64,000 nt of DNA from Eubacterium sp. CAG:251 (GTDB taxonomy: Bacteria; Bacillota; Clostridia; Oscillospirales; Acutalibacteraceae), in the NCBI GenBank assembly GCA_000436835.1, contig FR889161.1:99299-163298 (forward strand). Reading direction: 5' to 3'. The notes under the pieces were generated by a model. That model did no database searches. It saw nothing but the letters and a program-made list of their open reading frames with translations, and had not been told where the DNA came from. Position 1 is the stretch's first letter; every line of letters begins with the position of its first letter. Made by a program: the position numbers and the translations under genes. This document shows, piece by piece, positions 43,891 to 52,157 of this stretch.

Positions 43891-43913
43891 ATATATCACC
43901 CTTTGAATATTAA

Positions 43914-43940
43914 TTAGCACTCGAAGTACCTGAGTGCTAA
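43914..43940 (-). promoter_or_regulatory. CIRCE operator (HrcA binding site) of htpG
   Basis: TTAGCACTC (43914-43922), nine spacer bases, GAGTGCTAA (43932-43940): an exact match to the CIRCE consensus. It begins 5 bp after the -10 box, where bound HrcA would block transcription until heat or unfolded protein titrates GroE. Confidence 0.97.
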
Positions 43941-43945
43941 TTAAT

Positions 43946-43973
43946 ATTATAGACCATTTTCTTTTATTGTCAA
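43946..43973 (-). promoter_or_regulatory. Promoter of htpG
   Basis: On the minus strand TTGACA (43968-43973) and TATAAT (43946-43951), 16 bp apart, both consensus. The CIRCE operator follows directly. Confidence 0.9.
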
Positions 43974-44000
43974 TAGGTGTAATAAAATTTTTATAAAAAA

Positions 44001-44025
44001 CAGAGCCGTAATTTTTACGGCTCTG
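44001..44025 (-). terminator. Terminator of the BspA/FN3 surface-protein gene
   Basis: CAGAGCCGTAA pairs with TTACGGCTCTG around a 3-base loop. On the minus strand it is followed by TTTTTTATAAAAATTTT. It insulates the htpG promoter from upstream transcription. Confidence 0.85.
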
Positions 44026-44037
44026 CAAAATCAAATA

Positions 44038-45321
44038 TTATTTGGTTTTTATGGTTTTTACTTTGGACCATGAGGAATAAACCTTGATTGTTTTTCCTTG
44101 ATATTTTACGTTTTTGTATGTGCGAATGCGAACGTAATATTTTTTCTTGGCTTTGAGCTTTTTAACAGTGGTTTTTGTGGTTTTCTGCTTAGAAATTGTA
44201 ACAGTCTTTTTATTCTTTTTAAACTTCTTATCGGTTGCAAGCTGAATTTGGTATCCCTTGATTGTTTTTACTTTTTTCCACTTTACCGTTATTGCTTTTT
44301 TGCCCTTTGAAAGCTTTGAAATTGAAGCCTTTTTGTACTTGCTGTCAACCCAATTTCCGGATACCTTTTTCGCATTTTTTGTTGGCTTTGAAGCCTTTGT
44401 CGTAGTCGGTTTTGTGGTTGGCTGCGTTGATGAAGTTGCCTGCGGCTGCGCAGCTTGTGTTGTAGGAGCAGAAGTTGTTGTGGTAGTAGTTGTATAATTA
44501 GGATTTTTCACCTTGTGGCAAACTAAACAAAATTCCTCATTATTGTCAAACACGTGATTATCGGTTTTTGCAAGTTCTTTTGTTTCCAAAGTTCTTTTGC
44601 AGATATCGCAAACAGTAGATAAAACACCTGTTTCGGCGCAAGTTGGCTCTTTTGTTATTTTTTGAATTCCAGTACACATACGAAGTTTTGGGTGTTCCTT
44701 ATACTGTTTATCGCTTGTTGCCGCAGATATGCTCGGTTTCCAAACAGGTGCGTAGTGCGCATTATTCATATCACCGCCGGTATAAGGATAAGCGGCAAAC
44801 GAAAAATTCGGAGCTTTTGCGCTGATTTCTTGAGCAGTTTCTCCGTCCAATGCATAAATGATTTTTGAAACGCTGTTATCTCTTTTTAAAAATGTAATAG
44901 TGTAAATATATTTAAACGGGTATTTATGATTTAAAGCCCATTCCTGAGTTTTCGATTTGTCAAAACCGTAAAAAGTAACATCATTTTTTCCGATAGGTAA
45001 AATTCCCTGTGCACTGATTTGACACGTTTGGTCATAAATAATTACACTTTGTAATTTATCAGCCTTGCTGAAAGCATAGCTTTGAATCTCATCAATTCCG
45101 ACATTTACAATAACTTTTGTGATTTTGTCGCCAATGTTTCCGTAATCGTAAGATGAAGCGCTGACAGTGCCTTTTCCGGTAAAGGTGAGCGTTCCGGTTG
45201 CCTCGTCAAAACTTGATTTAACGCTTTGCTCCGCCCTTGCCGTAATGTTAAGCCCGGCGCTCATAGTAAGAAGCATAACAAGGGATAAAAAGATTGATAA
45301 TGCCTTTTTCACATAAACCAC
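44038..45321 (-). CDS. Secreted BspA-type LRR protein with Thr-rich linker and FN3-like end
   Basis: 427 residues. A signal peptide (AFLSLVMLLTMSAGL-type core, cleavage near ITARAE) opens it. Residues 35-145 resemble BspA/LRR_5 repeats: ITKVIVNVGIDEIQSYAFSKADKLQSVII, then the closing form DVTFYGFDKSKTQEWALNHKYPFKYI. Residues 215-270 hold paired cysteines (CAETGVLSTVCDIC, CLVCHK), perhaps a small disulfide or zinc module. A Thr/Ser/Pro/Lys linker spans about 275-325. A very Lys-rich FN3-like domain ends the protein (GYQIQLATDKKFKKNKK, YYVRIRTYK). There is no LPXTG; the basic tail may bind the anionic wall. It is downstream of the XRE gene on the same strand. Confidence 0.8.
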   Translation of the reverse strand: MVYVKKALSIFLSLVMLLTMSAGLNITARAEQSVKSSFDEATGTLTFTGKGTVSASSYDYGNIGDKITKVIVNVGIDEIQSYAFSKADKLQSVIIYDQTCQISAQGILPIGKNDVTFYGFDKSKTQEWALNHKYPFKYIYTITFLKRDNSVSKIIYALDGETAQEISAKAPNFSFAAYPYTGGDMNNAHYAPVWKPSISAATSDKQYKEHPKLRMCTGIQKITKEPTCAETGVLSTVCDICKRTLETKELAKTDNHVFDNNEEFCLVCHKVKNPNYTTTTTTTSAPTTQAAQPQATSSTQPTTKPTTTKASKPTKNAKKVSGNWVDSKYKKASISKLSKGKKAITVKWKKVKTIKGYQIQLATDKKFKKNKKTVTISKQKTTKTTVKKLKAKKKYYVRIRTYKNVKYQGKTIKVYSSWSKVKTIKTK

Positions 45322-45364
45322 CCTTTATAATAAGTATATATTAATTATAACAAATAAAATAGTA

Positions 45365-45389
45365 TTAATCAATATACATTATTGATTAA
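45365..45389. repeat. Inverted repeat after the XRE gene
   Basis: TTAATCAAT (45365-45373) and ATTGATTAA (45381-45389) form a perfect 9-bp stem with a 7-base loop, directly after the XRE stop codon. T-richness beyond it on the minus strand makes it a weak terminator candidate. A regulator site is possible too. Confidence 0.5.
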
Positions 45390-45392
45390 ATA

Positions 45393-45650
45393 TCAATATA
45401 GATATTCATTGAAATATTTTAACAATTCGTTAGGTGTAACATTTAAACATTTACAAAAAAGTGCAAATTCATAGTCAGTAACCTGACGTTGATTTTTTTC
45501 TATCTTACTAACCATTTGTTGGTCGATATTAACATTCATTAACTGCATTTTTGCCGCTAATTCATTTTGGGATAAGCCGCATTCTTTTCTCAATTCTGCA
45601 AGTCGTTTGCCTATAATGTTTTTATTACCGTTAAAAGTTATTTGTTTCAC
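45393..45650 (-). CDS. XRE-family helix-turn-helix regulator
   Basis: 85 residues, a single Cro/C1-type domain. IGKRLAELRKECGLSQNELAAKMQLMNVNIDQQMVSKIEKNQRQVTDYEFALFCKCLNV covers helices 1-5 (about residues 12-72), with recognition helix near DQQMVSKIEKN. There is no extra sensing domain. It is divergent from the LRR protein gene at 45760, and the shared promoter region carries two perfect palindromes built on TACGTTA/TTACGT, likely its operators. Autoregulation and control of the LRR gene are inferred. Confidence 0.88.
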   Translation of the reverse strand: MKQITFNGNKNIIGKRLAELRKECGLSQNELAAKMQLMNVNIDQQMVSKIEKNQRQVTDYEFALFCKCLNVTPNELLKYFNEYLY

Positions 45651-45662
45651 ATAATCAGTCCT

Positions 45663-45679
45663 TACGTTATATTAACGTA
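45663..45679. promoter_or_regulatory. Palindromic operator candidate 1
   Basis: TACGTTA (45663-45669), TAT, TAACGTA (45673-45679): a perfect 7-bp inverted repeat abutting the -35 box of the LRR gene promoter and lying in the XRE gene leader. Confidence 0.65.
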
Positions 45680-45708
45680 TTGACAATATCATATATTTAT
45701 TGTATAAT
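45680..45708 (+). promoter_or_regulatory. Promoter of the LRR protein gene
   Basis: TTGACA (45680-45685) and TATAAT (45703-45708) with a 17-bp spacer, both consensus. It is flanked on both sides by the palindromes. Confidence 0.88.
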
Positions 45709-45727
45709 TACGTCACAATAACGTAAT
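45707..45727. promoter_or_regulatory. Palindromic operator candidate 2
   Basis: ATTACGT (45707-45713), seven spacer bases, ACGTAAT (45721-45727). It overlaps the end of the -10 box and the start site of the LRR gene. The half-site TTACGT also occurs in operator candidate 1. Confidence 0.65.
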
Positions 45728-45759
45728 CGTTAATTAAAATCAAGGAGTAAAAGATAAAA

Positions 45760-46716
45760 ATGAAAAAGAAAATAATTATACCGATTTCCATTGTTGTTTT
45801 AATCATAATTTTTATTGTGAGTTTTTCTATGTGTTCTTCAAGCAATTCGCAAGATTATTATGAGAATGATGATTTTAGCGAGACAGATGGATTTACAGAG
45901 GATAATGAAATTGAAGACAATATCAGTTCTGTAGGAAATGAAACACTTCAATACCCGTCTGAAAATGACGAATGGGAATATGACGTGTATGAAACATATA
46001 TAACGCTGAAAAAATATAAGGGAAACAGTAAAACGGTGAATATCCCGTCCGAAATAGAAAATAAGCCTGTAAAATCAATAGGCTCTAAATGTTTTAATAA
46101 AGATGACCAAGGCGTTTATAATGATACACCGCCTCTCAAGGAACCCGAATTTACTTCAATTAACATTCCTGATTCGATTGAAGTTATTGAATCAGCGGCG
46201 TTTAAAGGTGTTCAAATATCAAAACTGATAATTCCCAAAAGCGTATATTTTATTGACGAGTATGCATTTGCATATAATGATAAATTAGAAAACATAATCT
46301 TGCCCAACAGCATTACCGTAATTAAACAAGGAACATTTATGAATTGCACAAATTTAAGTTCAATTCAATTACCTGATAATCTCGAAGAAATTCAGGGTGG
46401 GGCATTTGAAGCAACGGGATTAGAAAATTTAGTTATGCCTGATTCGGTTGCAAAATGCGGCGACCAAGTATTTGCTTATTGTTCAAAGCTGAAAAGTGTA
46501 ACATTGTCTGAATCGTTAATAACAGACACTAACGGAAGTGAAATGTTTGAAAAATGTTCAAGTCTTACGGAAATTCATTTTTCAGGACTTGAAGCAGGAT
46601 TGAATGAATATGACATTATTGGGGTAAATATAGATAATTTAACTATATACGGCAAATCAGGTTCAAAAGCCGCAACTTCTGCCACAAGATTAGGCATAAA
46701 ATTTGTTCTTGAATAA
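45760..46716 (+). CDS. Membrane-anchored BspA-type leucine-rich repeat protein
   Basis: 318 residues. An N-terminal hydrophobic segment (IIIPISIVVLIIIFIVSFSMC) is an uncleaved anchor or signal. The Cys after it lacks a good lipobox, so a lipoprotein is uncertain. An acidic Ser/Glu/Asp linker to about residue 70 is followed by LRR_5 repeats: SINIPDSIEVIESAAFKG, KLIIPKSVYFIDEYAFAYND, NIILPNSITVIKQGTFMNC, SIQLPDNLEEIQGGAFEA. The end (NLTIYGKSGSKAATSATRLGIKFVLE) is the usual cap. Such proteins are surface-exposed binding proteins. It is transcribed from a promoter flanked by putative XRE operators. Confidence 0.85.
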   Translation: MKKKIIIPISIVVLIIIFIVSFSMCSSSNSQDYYENDDFSETDGFTEDNEIEDNISSVGNETLQYPSENDEWEYDVYETYITLKKYKGNSKTVNIPSEIENKPVKSIGSKCFNKDDQGVYNDTPPLKEPEFTSINIPDSIEVIESAAFKGVQISKLIIPKSVYFIDEYAFAYNDKLENIILPNSITVIKQGTFMNCTNLSSIQLPDNLEEIQGGAFEATGLENLVMPDSVAKCGDQVFAYCSKLKSVTLSESLITDTNGSEMFEKCSSLTEIHFSGLEAGLNEYDIIGVNIDNLTIYGKSGSKAATSATRLGIKFVLE

Positions 46717-46720
46717 AAAT

Positions 46721-46769
46721 AAAAAAGTGACCATAAGGCTGAATTAACAGCTTTTATGGTCACTTTTTT
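46721..46769. terminator. Bidirectional terminator between the LRR gene and typA
   Basis: AAAAAAGTGACCATAA (46721-46736) pairs with TTATGGTCACTTTTTT (46754-46769), and GCTG/CAGC extends the stem inside. A-runs and T-runs flank both sides. Confidence 0.9.
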
Positions 46770-46779
46770 ATTTGAAATA

Positions 46780-48603
46780 TTATTTTTTTCTGCTTTCTGC
46801 TTTAAGTCTAAGTGACTTGTCAAGAATAGTCTTTCTCAAACGGATTGACTTAGGAGTTACCTCCAAAAGCTCATCGTCAGCCAAAAATTCCATACTCTGC
46901 TCAAGTGAAAGGGTAGTAGGCGGAACAAGCTTTAATGCCTCGTCAGAGCCGCTTGCACGTGTATTTGTAACATGCTTTTTCTTGCATACGTTGCAAACGA
47001 TGTCCTCGTCCTTAGCGCACTCACCGACAATCATACCCTCATATACTTCAACACCCGGACCTACAAAAAGACGTCCACGGTCCTGAGTGTTCCAAAGACC
47101 GTAGCCTGTCGTAGTTCCTGTTTCGTGAACAACGATTGAGCCTCGATCTCTTGTTTCGATATCGCCCTTGAATTCCTCATATCCGGCGAAAAGCTGGTTC
47201 ATAATGCCGTTGCCGTTTGTATCGGTCAAAAATTCCGAACGGTAGCCGATAAGACCTCTTGACGGAATTTTAATTTCAAGGTGGGTCATACCTGTTGAAC
47301 GGGTATCCATATTCTCAATTTCGCCCTTGCGTGAGCAAAGCTTTTGCATAACGTTGCCGACGTATTCCTCAGGCACTTCGATAATAGCAAGCTCCATAGG
47401 CTCAAGCGTTCTGCCGTTTTCGTCCTTTTTAAGGATAACCTGCGGACGTGAAACCTGAAATTCGTAATTTTCTCTTCTCATAGTTTCAATAAGGATTGAA
47501 AGATGAAGCTCACCTCTGCCCGATACCTTGAAAGTATCCATAGAGTCTGTTTCCTCAACTCTCATTGATACGTTCGTTTCAACTTCTTTGAAAAGTCTGT
47601 CACGAAGGTTACGGGAAGTTACATATTTGCCCTCCTTGCCTGCGAAAGGAGAATCGTTTACCATAAAGTTCATAGAAATTGTAGGCTCGTCAATTTTAAC
47701 GAAAGGAAGCGGCTCAATGCAGTTAGGGTCGCATGCTGTTTCGCCGATATTGAGGTCGGCAATACCTGCCACGCAAACTATATCGCCAAATTCGGCATCG
47801 TCGCAGTCAACTCTTTTAAGACCTTCAAATTGATAAATCTTAGAGAATTTAACGTTTTCCTGAGTGCCGTCCTGCCTGCAAAGAACATAAGGAGTGTTTA
47901 CCTTAATTGTACCTCTCTCAACTCTGCCGACGCCGATTCTGCCAACATAATCGTCATATTCAAGAGATGAGAAAAGGATTTGAGCAGGGCCGTTTGGGTC
48001 ACCTGTCGGGGATGGTATGTATTTAAGAATAGCGTCAAGAAGCGGCCTCATATCGCCCTCTCTTACGTTAGGGTCGAGGCTTGAATAACCGTCCTTTGCA
48101 GAAGCGAAAACAACAGGAAAATCAATTTGGTCATCATCTGCACCAAGCTCTATAAAGAGGTCAAGCACCTCGTCAATAACCTCCTGCGGTCTTGCACCGT
48201 CACGGTCAATTTTGTTTACAACTACAAGCGGGGTTTTCTTAAGGCCTAAAGCCTTTTTAAGAACGAAACGTGTTTGCGGCATACAACCCTCAAATGCGTC
48301 AACAACAAGAATTACGCCGTCAACCATTGTAAGTATACGCTCAACCTCGCCGCCGAAATCAGCGTGACCCGGAGTATCAACAATGTTGATTTTTGTATCT
48401 TTATAGTGGATAGAAGTGTTTTTTGAAAGAATTGTAATTCCACGCTCTTTTTCAAGGTCGTTGGAGTCCATAACTCTTTCCTGCACTGCCTCGTTATCAC
48501 GGAAAATACCGCTTTGATGGAGCATTTCATCAACAAGGGTAGTCTTGCCGTGGTCAACGTGGGCAATGATAGCAATGTTTTTTATGTCTTTTCTTGTACT
48601 CAA
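46780..48603 (-). CDS. typA: Ribosome-associated GTPase TypA/BipA
   Basis: 607 residues, translational GTPase of the EF-G type, linked to ribosome assembly and stress. G1 AHVDHGKTTLVDEML near 14, switch II VDTPGHADFGGEVER near 73, NKIDRDGARP near 130. EF-G-like domains III and V follow (VSGRGELHLSILIETMRRENYEF near 360), then the BipA-specific C-terminal domain (LWNTQDRGRLFVGPGVEVYEGMIVGE near 500). The first gene of its strand segment is glnS/gltX upstream. The 27-bp gap to glnS suggests one transcript. Confidence 0.96.
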   Translation of the reverse strand: MSTRKDIKNIAIIAHVDHGKTTLVDEMLHQSGIFRDNEAVQERVMDSNDLEKERGITILSKNTSIHYKDTKINIVDTPGHADFGGEVERILTMVDGVILVVDAFEGCMPQTRFVLKKALGLKKTPLVVVNKIDRDGARPQEVIDEVLDLFIELGADDDQIDFPVVFASAKDGYSSLDPNVREGDMRPLLDAILKYIPSPTGDPNGPAQILFSSLEYDDYVGRIGVGRVERGTIKVNTPYVLCRQDGTQENVKFSKIYQFEGLKRVDCDDAEFGDIVCVAGIADLNIGETACDPNCIEPLPFVKIDEPTISMNFMVNDSPFAGKEGKYVTSRNLRDRLFKEVETNVSMRVEETDSMDTFKVSGRGELHLSILIETMRRENYEFQVSRPQVILKKDENGRTLEPMELAIIEVPEEYVGNVMQKLCSRKGEIENMDTRSTGMTHLEIKIPSRGLIGYRSEFLTDTNGNGIMNQLFAGYEEFKGDIETRDRGSIVVHETGTTTGYGLWNTQDRGRLFVGPGVEVYEGMIVGECAKDEDIVCNVCKKKHVTNTRASGSDEALKLVPPTTLSLEQSMEFLADDELLEVTPKSIRLRKTILDKSLRLKAESRKK

Positions 48604-48630
48604 TTAAATCACCTTATTTCAAATTCTGCG

Positions 48631-50313
48631 TTATTTTGTAATTTTAAAGCTGTCACGCAGTGCAACCGTTCTGTTAAATACAGGCTTTTCGTCTGTTGAA
48701 TCCTTATCCTTGCAGAAATATCCGTTTCTCATAAACTGATACTTAGCGCCGACTTCGCAGTTAAGAAGCGCTTTTTCAACATAGCCGCTTACGACCTTTA
48801 ATGAGTCGGGGTTAAGGTTATCTTCAAATGAACTTACGCCCTCCTCGTCGCTTGGGTTTGCAACGTTGAAAAGTCTTTCATAAAGTCTTACCTCGCAAGG
48901 TACATTTTCCTTAGCCGATACCCAATGTATTGTGCCTTTAACTTTTCTGCCGTCAGGGGAGTCACCGCCAAAGGTTTCAGGGTCGTAGGTTGCGTGAACA
49001 CAGCAAACCTCGCCGTTTTCGTCAAGGTCATATCCTGTGCAAGTTACGTAATAAGCCTTGTAAAGTCTGACTTCGTTGCCGACAAAAAGACGTCTGTATT
49101 TCTTAATAGGCTCAACCATAAAGTCGTTTTTCTCAATCCAAAGCTCTTTGGTAAAAGGAATCTTTCTTGTGCCGTATTCAGGGTGGTCGGGGTGATATTC
49201 GCACTCAATTTCCTCAACCTTGCCCTCAGGGAAATTATCAATAACAAGCTTAACAGGGTCAATAACAGCCATAGCTCTCGGTGAGTTAGTGCCGAGATTA
49301 TCTCTTACGCAAGCCTCAAGAAGCGCAAAATCAATAACGCTGTATGCCTTTGACACACCTATTCTTTCGCAAAAATCACGAATAGCGGCAGCAGGATATC
49401 CTCTTCTTCTCATACCGCTGATTGTTGCCATTCTTGGGTCATCCCAGCCGGAAACAATATTGTCCTGAACAAGCTTTAAGCACTTTCTCTTTGAGGTGAG
49501 TGTGTAGTTAAGATTCATTCTTGCAAATTCAATCTGCCTTGGCTTTTCACCCTCAATAAGTTCGTCTACAAACCAATTGTAAAGCGGTCTGTGATTTTCA
49601 AATTCAAGCGAACAAAGCGAATGGGTTACACCCTCATAAGCGTCTGAAAGCGGGTGCGCAAAGTCATACATAGGATATACGCACCATTTGTCGCCTGTTC
49701 TGTGGTGGTGAGCATACATAATTCTGTAAATGATAGGGTCACGCATATTGAGGTTAGGAGATGCCATATCGATTTTTGCCCTAAGCACCATTTTGCCCTC
49801 TTCAAATTCACCCTTTGTCATTCTGTCAAACAGGTCAAGGTTTTCATCAATGCTTCTGTCACGGTAAGGTGAATTTTTACCCGGCTCGGTAAGCGTGCCT
49901 CTGTATTCTCTCATCTGCTCAGGTGAAAGCTCACAAACGTAAGCCTTGCCCTTTTTGATAAGCTTGATTGCACATTCATATAAGAAATCAAAATAATCCG
50001 ACGCATAGTAGAGATTGTCCCAATCAAAGCCGAGCCATTTGATATCCTCTTTTATGGCATCAACATATTCAGTGTCCTCTTTAATCGGATTTGTATCGTC
50101 AAGTCGGAGATTGCATTTGCCTTTGTATTTTTCTTTTACGCCGAAATTGATGCAAATTGCCTTAGCATGACCGATATGAAGATATCCGTTTGGCTCAGGA
50201 GGAAAACGTGTTTGAATTTTTGAATATTTGCCTTCGGCTAAATCCTCGTCAATAAAATCATGAATGAAATTTGACGGTGCTTTTACTTCTTCGTTCTTTT
50301 CTGCTTCTGCCAT
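48631..50313 (-). CDS. glnS: Glutaminyl-tRNA synthetase
   Basis: Charges tRNA-Gln directly with glutamine. 560 residues. RFPPEPNGYLHIGHAKAIC near 37-55 holds HIGH, and the KMSKS equivalent is YTLTSKRKCLKLV near 262. The beta-barrel anticodon-binding part (GTIHWVSAKENVPCEVRLYERLF) follows. Class Ib features separate it from GluRS: PMYDFAHPLSDA and HSLCSLEFENHRPLYNW. Most Firmicutes lack GlnRS and use the GatCAB transamidation route, but some Clostridia possess it. It starts on the last base of gltX (TAATG). Confidence 0.95.
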   Translation of the reverse strand: MAEAEKNEEVKAPSNFIHDFIDEDLAEGKYSKIQTRFPPEPNGYLHIGHAKAICINFGVKEKYKGKCNLRLDDTNPIKEDTEYVDAIKEDIKWLGFDWDNLYYASDYFDFLYECAIKLIKKGKAYVCELSPEQMREYRGTLTEPGKNSPYRDRSIDENLDLFDRMTKGEFEEGKMVLRAKIDMASPNLNMRDPIIYRIMYAHHHRTGDKWCVYPMYDFAHPLSDAYEGVTHSLCSLEFENHRPLYNWFVDELIEGEKPRQIEFARMNLNYTLTSKRKCLKLVQDNIVSGWDDPRMATISGMRRRGYPAAAIRDFCERIGVSKAYSVIDFALLEACVRDNLGTNSPRAMAVIDPVKLVIDNFPEGKVEEIECEYHPDHPEYGTRKIPFTKELWIEKNDFMVEPIKKYRRLFVGNEVRLYKAYYVTCTGYDLDENGEVCCVHATYDPETFGGDSPDGRKVKGTIHWVSAKENVPCEVRLYERLFNVANPSDEEGVSSFEDNLNPDSLKVVSGYVEKALLNCEVGAKYQFMRNGYFCKDKDSTDEKPVFNRTVALRDSFKITK

Positions 50314-51974
50314 TATTTATTCTCCTTGTAATATTCAAGTGCTTTTGTAAGTCTTTCTTTAACTCTCTTTTCGCCTAAAAGAGCGGTGATAGAGAAAAGG
50401 TCAGGAGTGTTAGTTCTGCCTGTTAAAGCAACACGTATAATTGTTGATACGTCACCAACGTGACCTTTGAAATTGTCAGGATTTTGCTTGTATTCCTTAA
50501 CGTTGGGAGTGCAGCCGCACGGCTCGCAAATTGATTTAATCCTTGAAAACCAAGCGTCCTTGTCATCATTTAAATTAACTTCATCAATGTATTTTTCAAG
50601 AACGCTCTTTGCAAGTTCATTTGTTGCATTGCCGCAAAGCTCATAGCAAGGGGTAAACGTTTCATCATACATATAACTGACATAATCCGGAATATCGGAC
50701 CATTTTGCGAGGTCCTTTCTCGGCTTTTTGTTTTCTCGGTCGATATTAAGAATATCCTTTGCATATTGCTCGTCCTTAGCATAAAGAGCTGCAAGCTTTT
50801 CGTCATATTCCTTTGCCCAAGCATTTGATAATTCAAATACTTCTTCGGCGCTCATTTTGCTTATAACGTTTTTGGAAATATCGGTAAGCTTAACAAAGTC
50901 AAACAATGCGCCCGACGCACTCATCTTTTTAAGATTAAACGGAAAATCATAAATGCTTGCGTTTTGATTTGCCCTTCTCCAATCCTCAAAGTTAGAGTTC
51001 AAAATTGTCATCATATATTCGTTTACCGAAGCGGCAGGGTAGCCAACCTCGGAATAATACGAAACAGCAGCCTCAGGGTCTTTTCTTTTCGAAAGCTTGC
51101 GCTTACCGCCGTTTTCCTCCTTCATAATCGGAGCAACGTGGGCATATTTAACAGGCTTGAAGCCAAGTACCTTGAAAAGCTGAAGGTGAAGAGGAACGGA
51201 GGCAATCCATTCGTCGCCTCTTGTTACGTGTGTTGTCCTCATCAAATGGTCGTCAATTGCATGAGCAAAGTGATATGTCGGAATTCCGTCTGTTTTAAGA
51301 AGCACAACGTCAATAACATTTTCAGGCATTTCAATTTTGCCCTTAATCATATCGTCAAAATAACATTTTTTTTCAATATCGCCAGGCGATTTTAATCTTA
51401 ATGTCCACGGCATACCGTTTTCAATGTTTTGCTTTATTTGCTCAAATGAAAGGTTACGGCACTTTGCATATTTGCCCCAATAACCCTTTATGTCATCATT
51501 TTCTTGCTGCTGCCTGATTTCGTCAATCTCCTCGGCAGTGCAAAAGCACGGATACGCAAGCCCTTGTTTAACAAGGCTTTTTGCATACGTTTGGTAAATT
51601 TCTTTTCTTGCGCTTTGGTAATAAGGTCCGTAATCGCCGATTTCATTTCCTTCGCCGATAACGCCTTCGTCAGCCTTAATTGTGTAAACCTCAAGACCTT
51701 TGAGCATAGCGTCAACAGCACCGTCAACTTTTCTTTTTTGGTCTGTATCCTCAACTCTTACAAAAAATACTCCGCCTGTGTTCTTAGCAGTAAGATAAGA
51801 AGCGAAGCAGGTGTAAAGATTTCCGAAATGGAGATATCCGGTAGGACTTGGTGCAAATCTTGTTACTCTTGCGCCCTCTTTAAGCTGCCTCGGCGGATAT
51901 TTTTCCTCATAGTATTCAGGTGCTTTGTCTATGTTTGGAAAAAGCAAATCAGCAAGTTCGTCAAAATTCATCAT
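50313..51974 (-). CDS. gltX: Glutamyl-tRNA synthetase, long clostridial form
   Basis: 553 residues, longer than the typical 480-490. TRFAPSPTGYLHFGNLYTCFASYL near 38-61 is the catalytic start, with HIGH replaced by HFGN. The KMSKS loop is GKRKLSKRKDPEAA near 294. THVTRGDEWIASVPLHLQLFKVLG near 248 is the tRNA-acceptor pocket. The C-terminal half is diverged. Followed without gap by glnS. With a dedicated GlnRS this enzyme may be a discriminating GluRS, by inference. Two adjacent ATG codons (51974, 51971) lie after AAGGGTGAG. Confidence 0.9.
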   Translation of the reverse strand: MMNFDELADLLFPNIDKAPEYYEEKYPPRQLKEGARVTRFAPSPTGYLHFGNLYTCFASYLTAKNTGGVFFVRVEDTDQKRKVDGAVDAMLKGLEVYTIKADEGVIGEGNEIGDYGPYYQSARKEIYQTYAKSLVKQGLAYPCFCTAEEIDEIRQQQENDDIKGYWGKYAKCRNLSFEQIKQNIENGMPWTLRLKSPGDIEKKCYFDDMIKGKIEMPENVIDVVLLKTDGIPTYHFAHAIDDHLMRTTHVTRGDEWIASVPLHLQLFKVLGFKPVKYAHVAPIMKEENGGKRKLSKRKDPEAAVSYYSEVGYPAASVNEYMMTILNSNFEDWRRANQNASIYDFPFNLKKMSASGALFDFVKLTDISKNVISKMSAEEVFELSNAWAKEYDEKLAALYAKDEQYAKDILNIDRENKKPRKDLAKWSDIPDYVSYMYDETFTPCYELCGNATNELAKSVLEKYIDEVNLNDDKDAWFSRIKSICEPCGCTPNVKEYKQNPDNFKGHVGDVSTIIRVALTGRTNTPDLFSITALLGEKRVKERLTKALEYYKENK

Positions 51975-52157
51975 TTTCTCACCCTTATGTATAAAATTCC
52001 AATTTAAAATTACATAATATTATTACATAAAATCTATAAATATTCAATATTAAATTATATATTTTTTATTATTTAGAATATTATTATTGAAAATAGACAG
52101 ATTATGTGATAAATTAAACTATAATCTATATATTATTTTAGATTTTGGGGTTTTAAA

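Noticed and set aside
45760..45850. Lipoprotein signal in the LRR protein
   Set aside because: The residues before the Cys (F-S-M) do not fit a lipobox, so I describe only a membrane segment.
52094..52125. Complete promoter for the acyltransferase gene
   Set aside because: TATAAT is clear but the nearest -35-like hexamer (TAGACA) is 20 bp away. Not listed as a feature.
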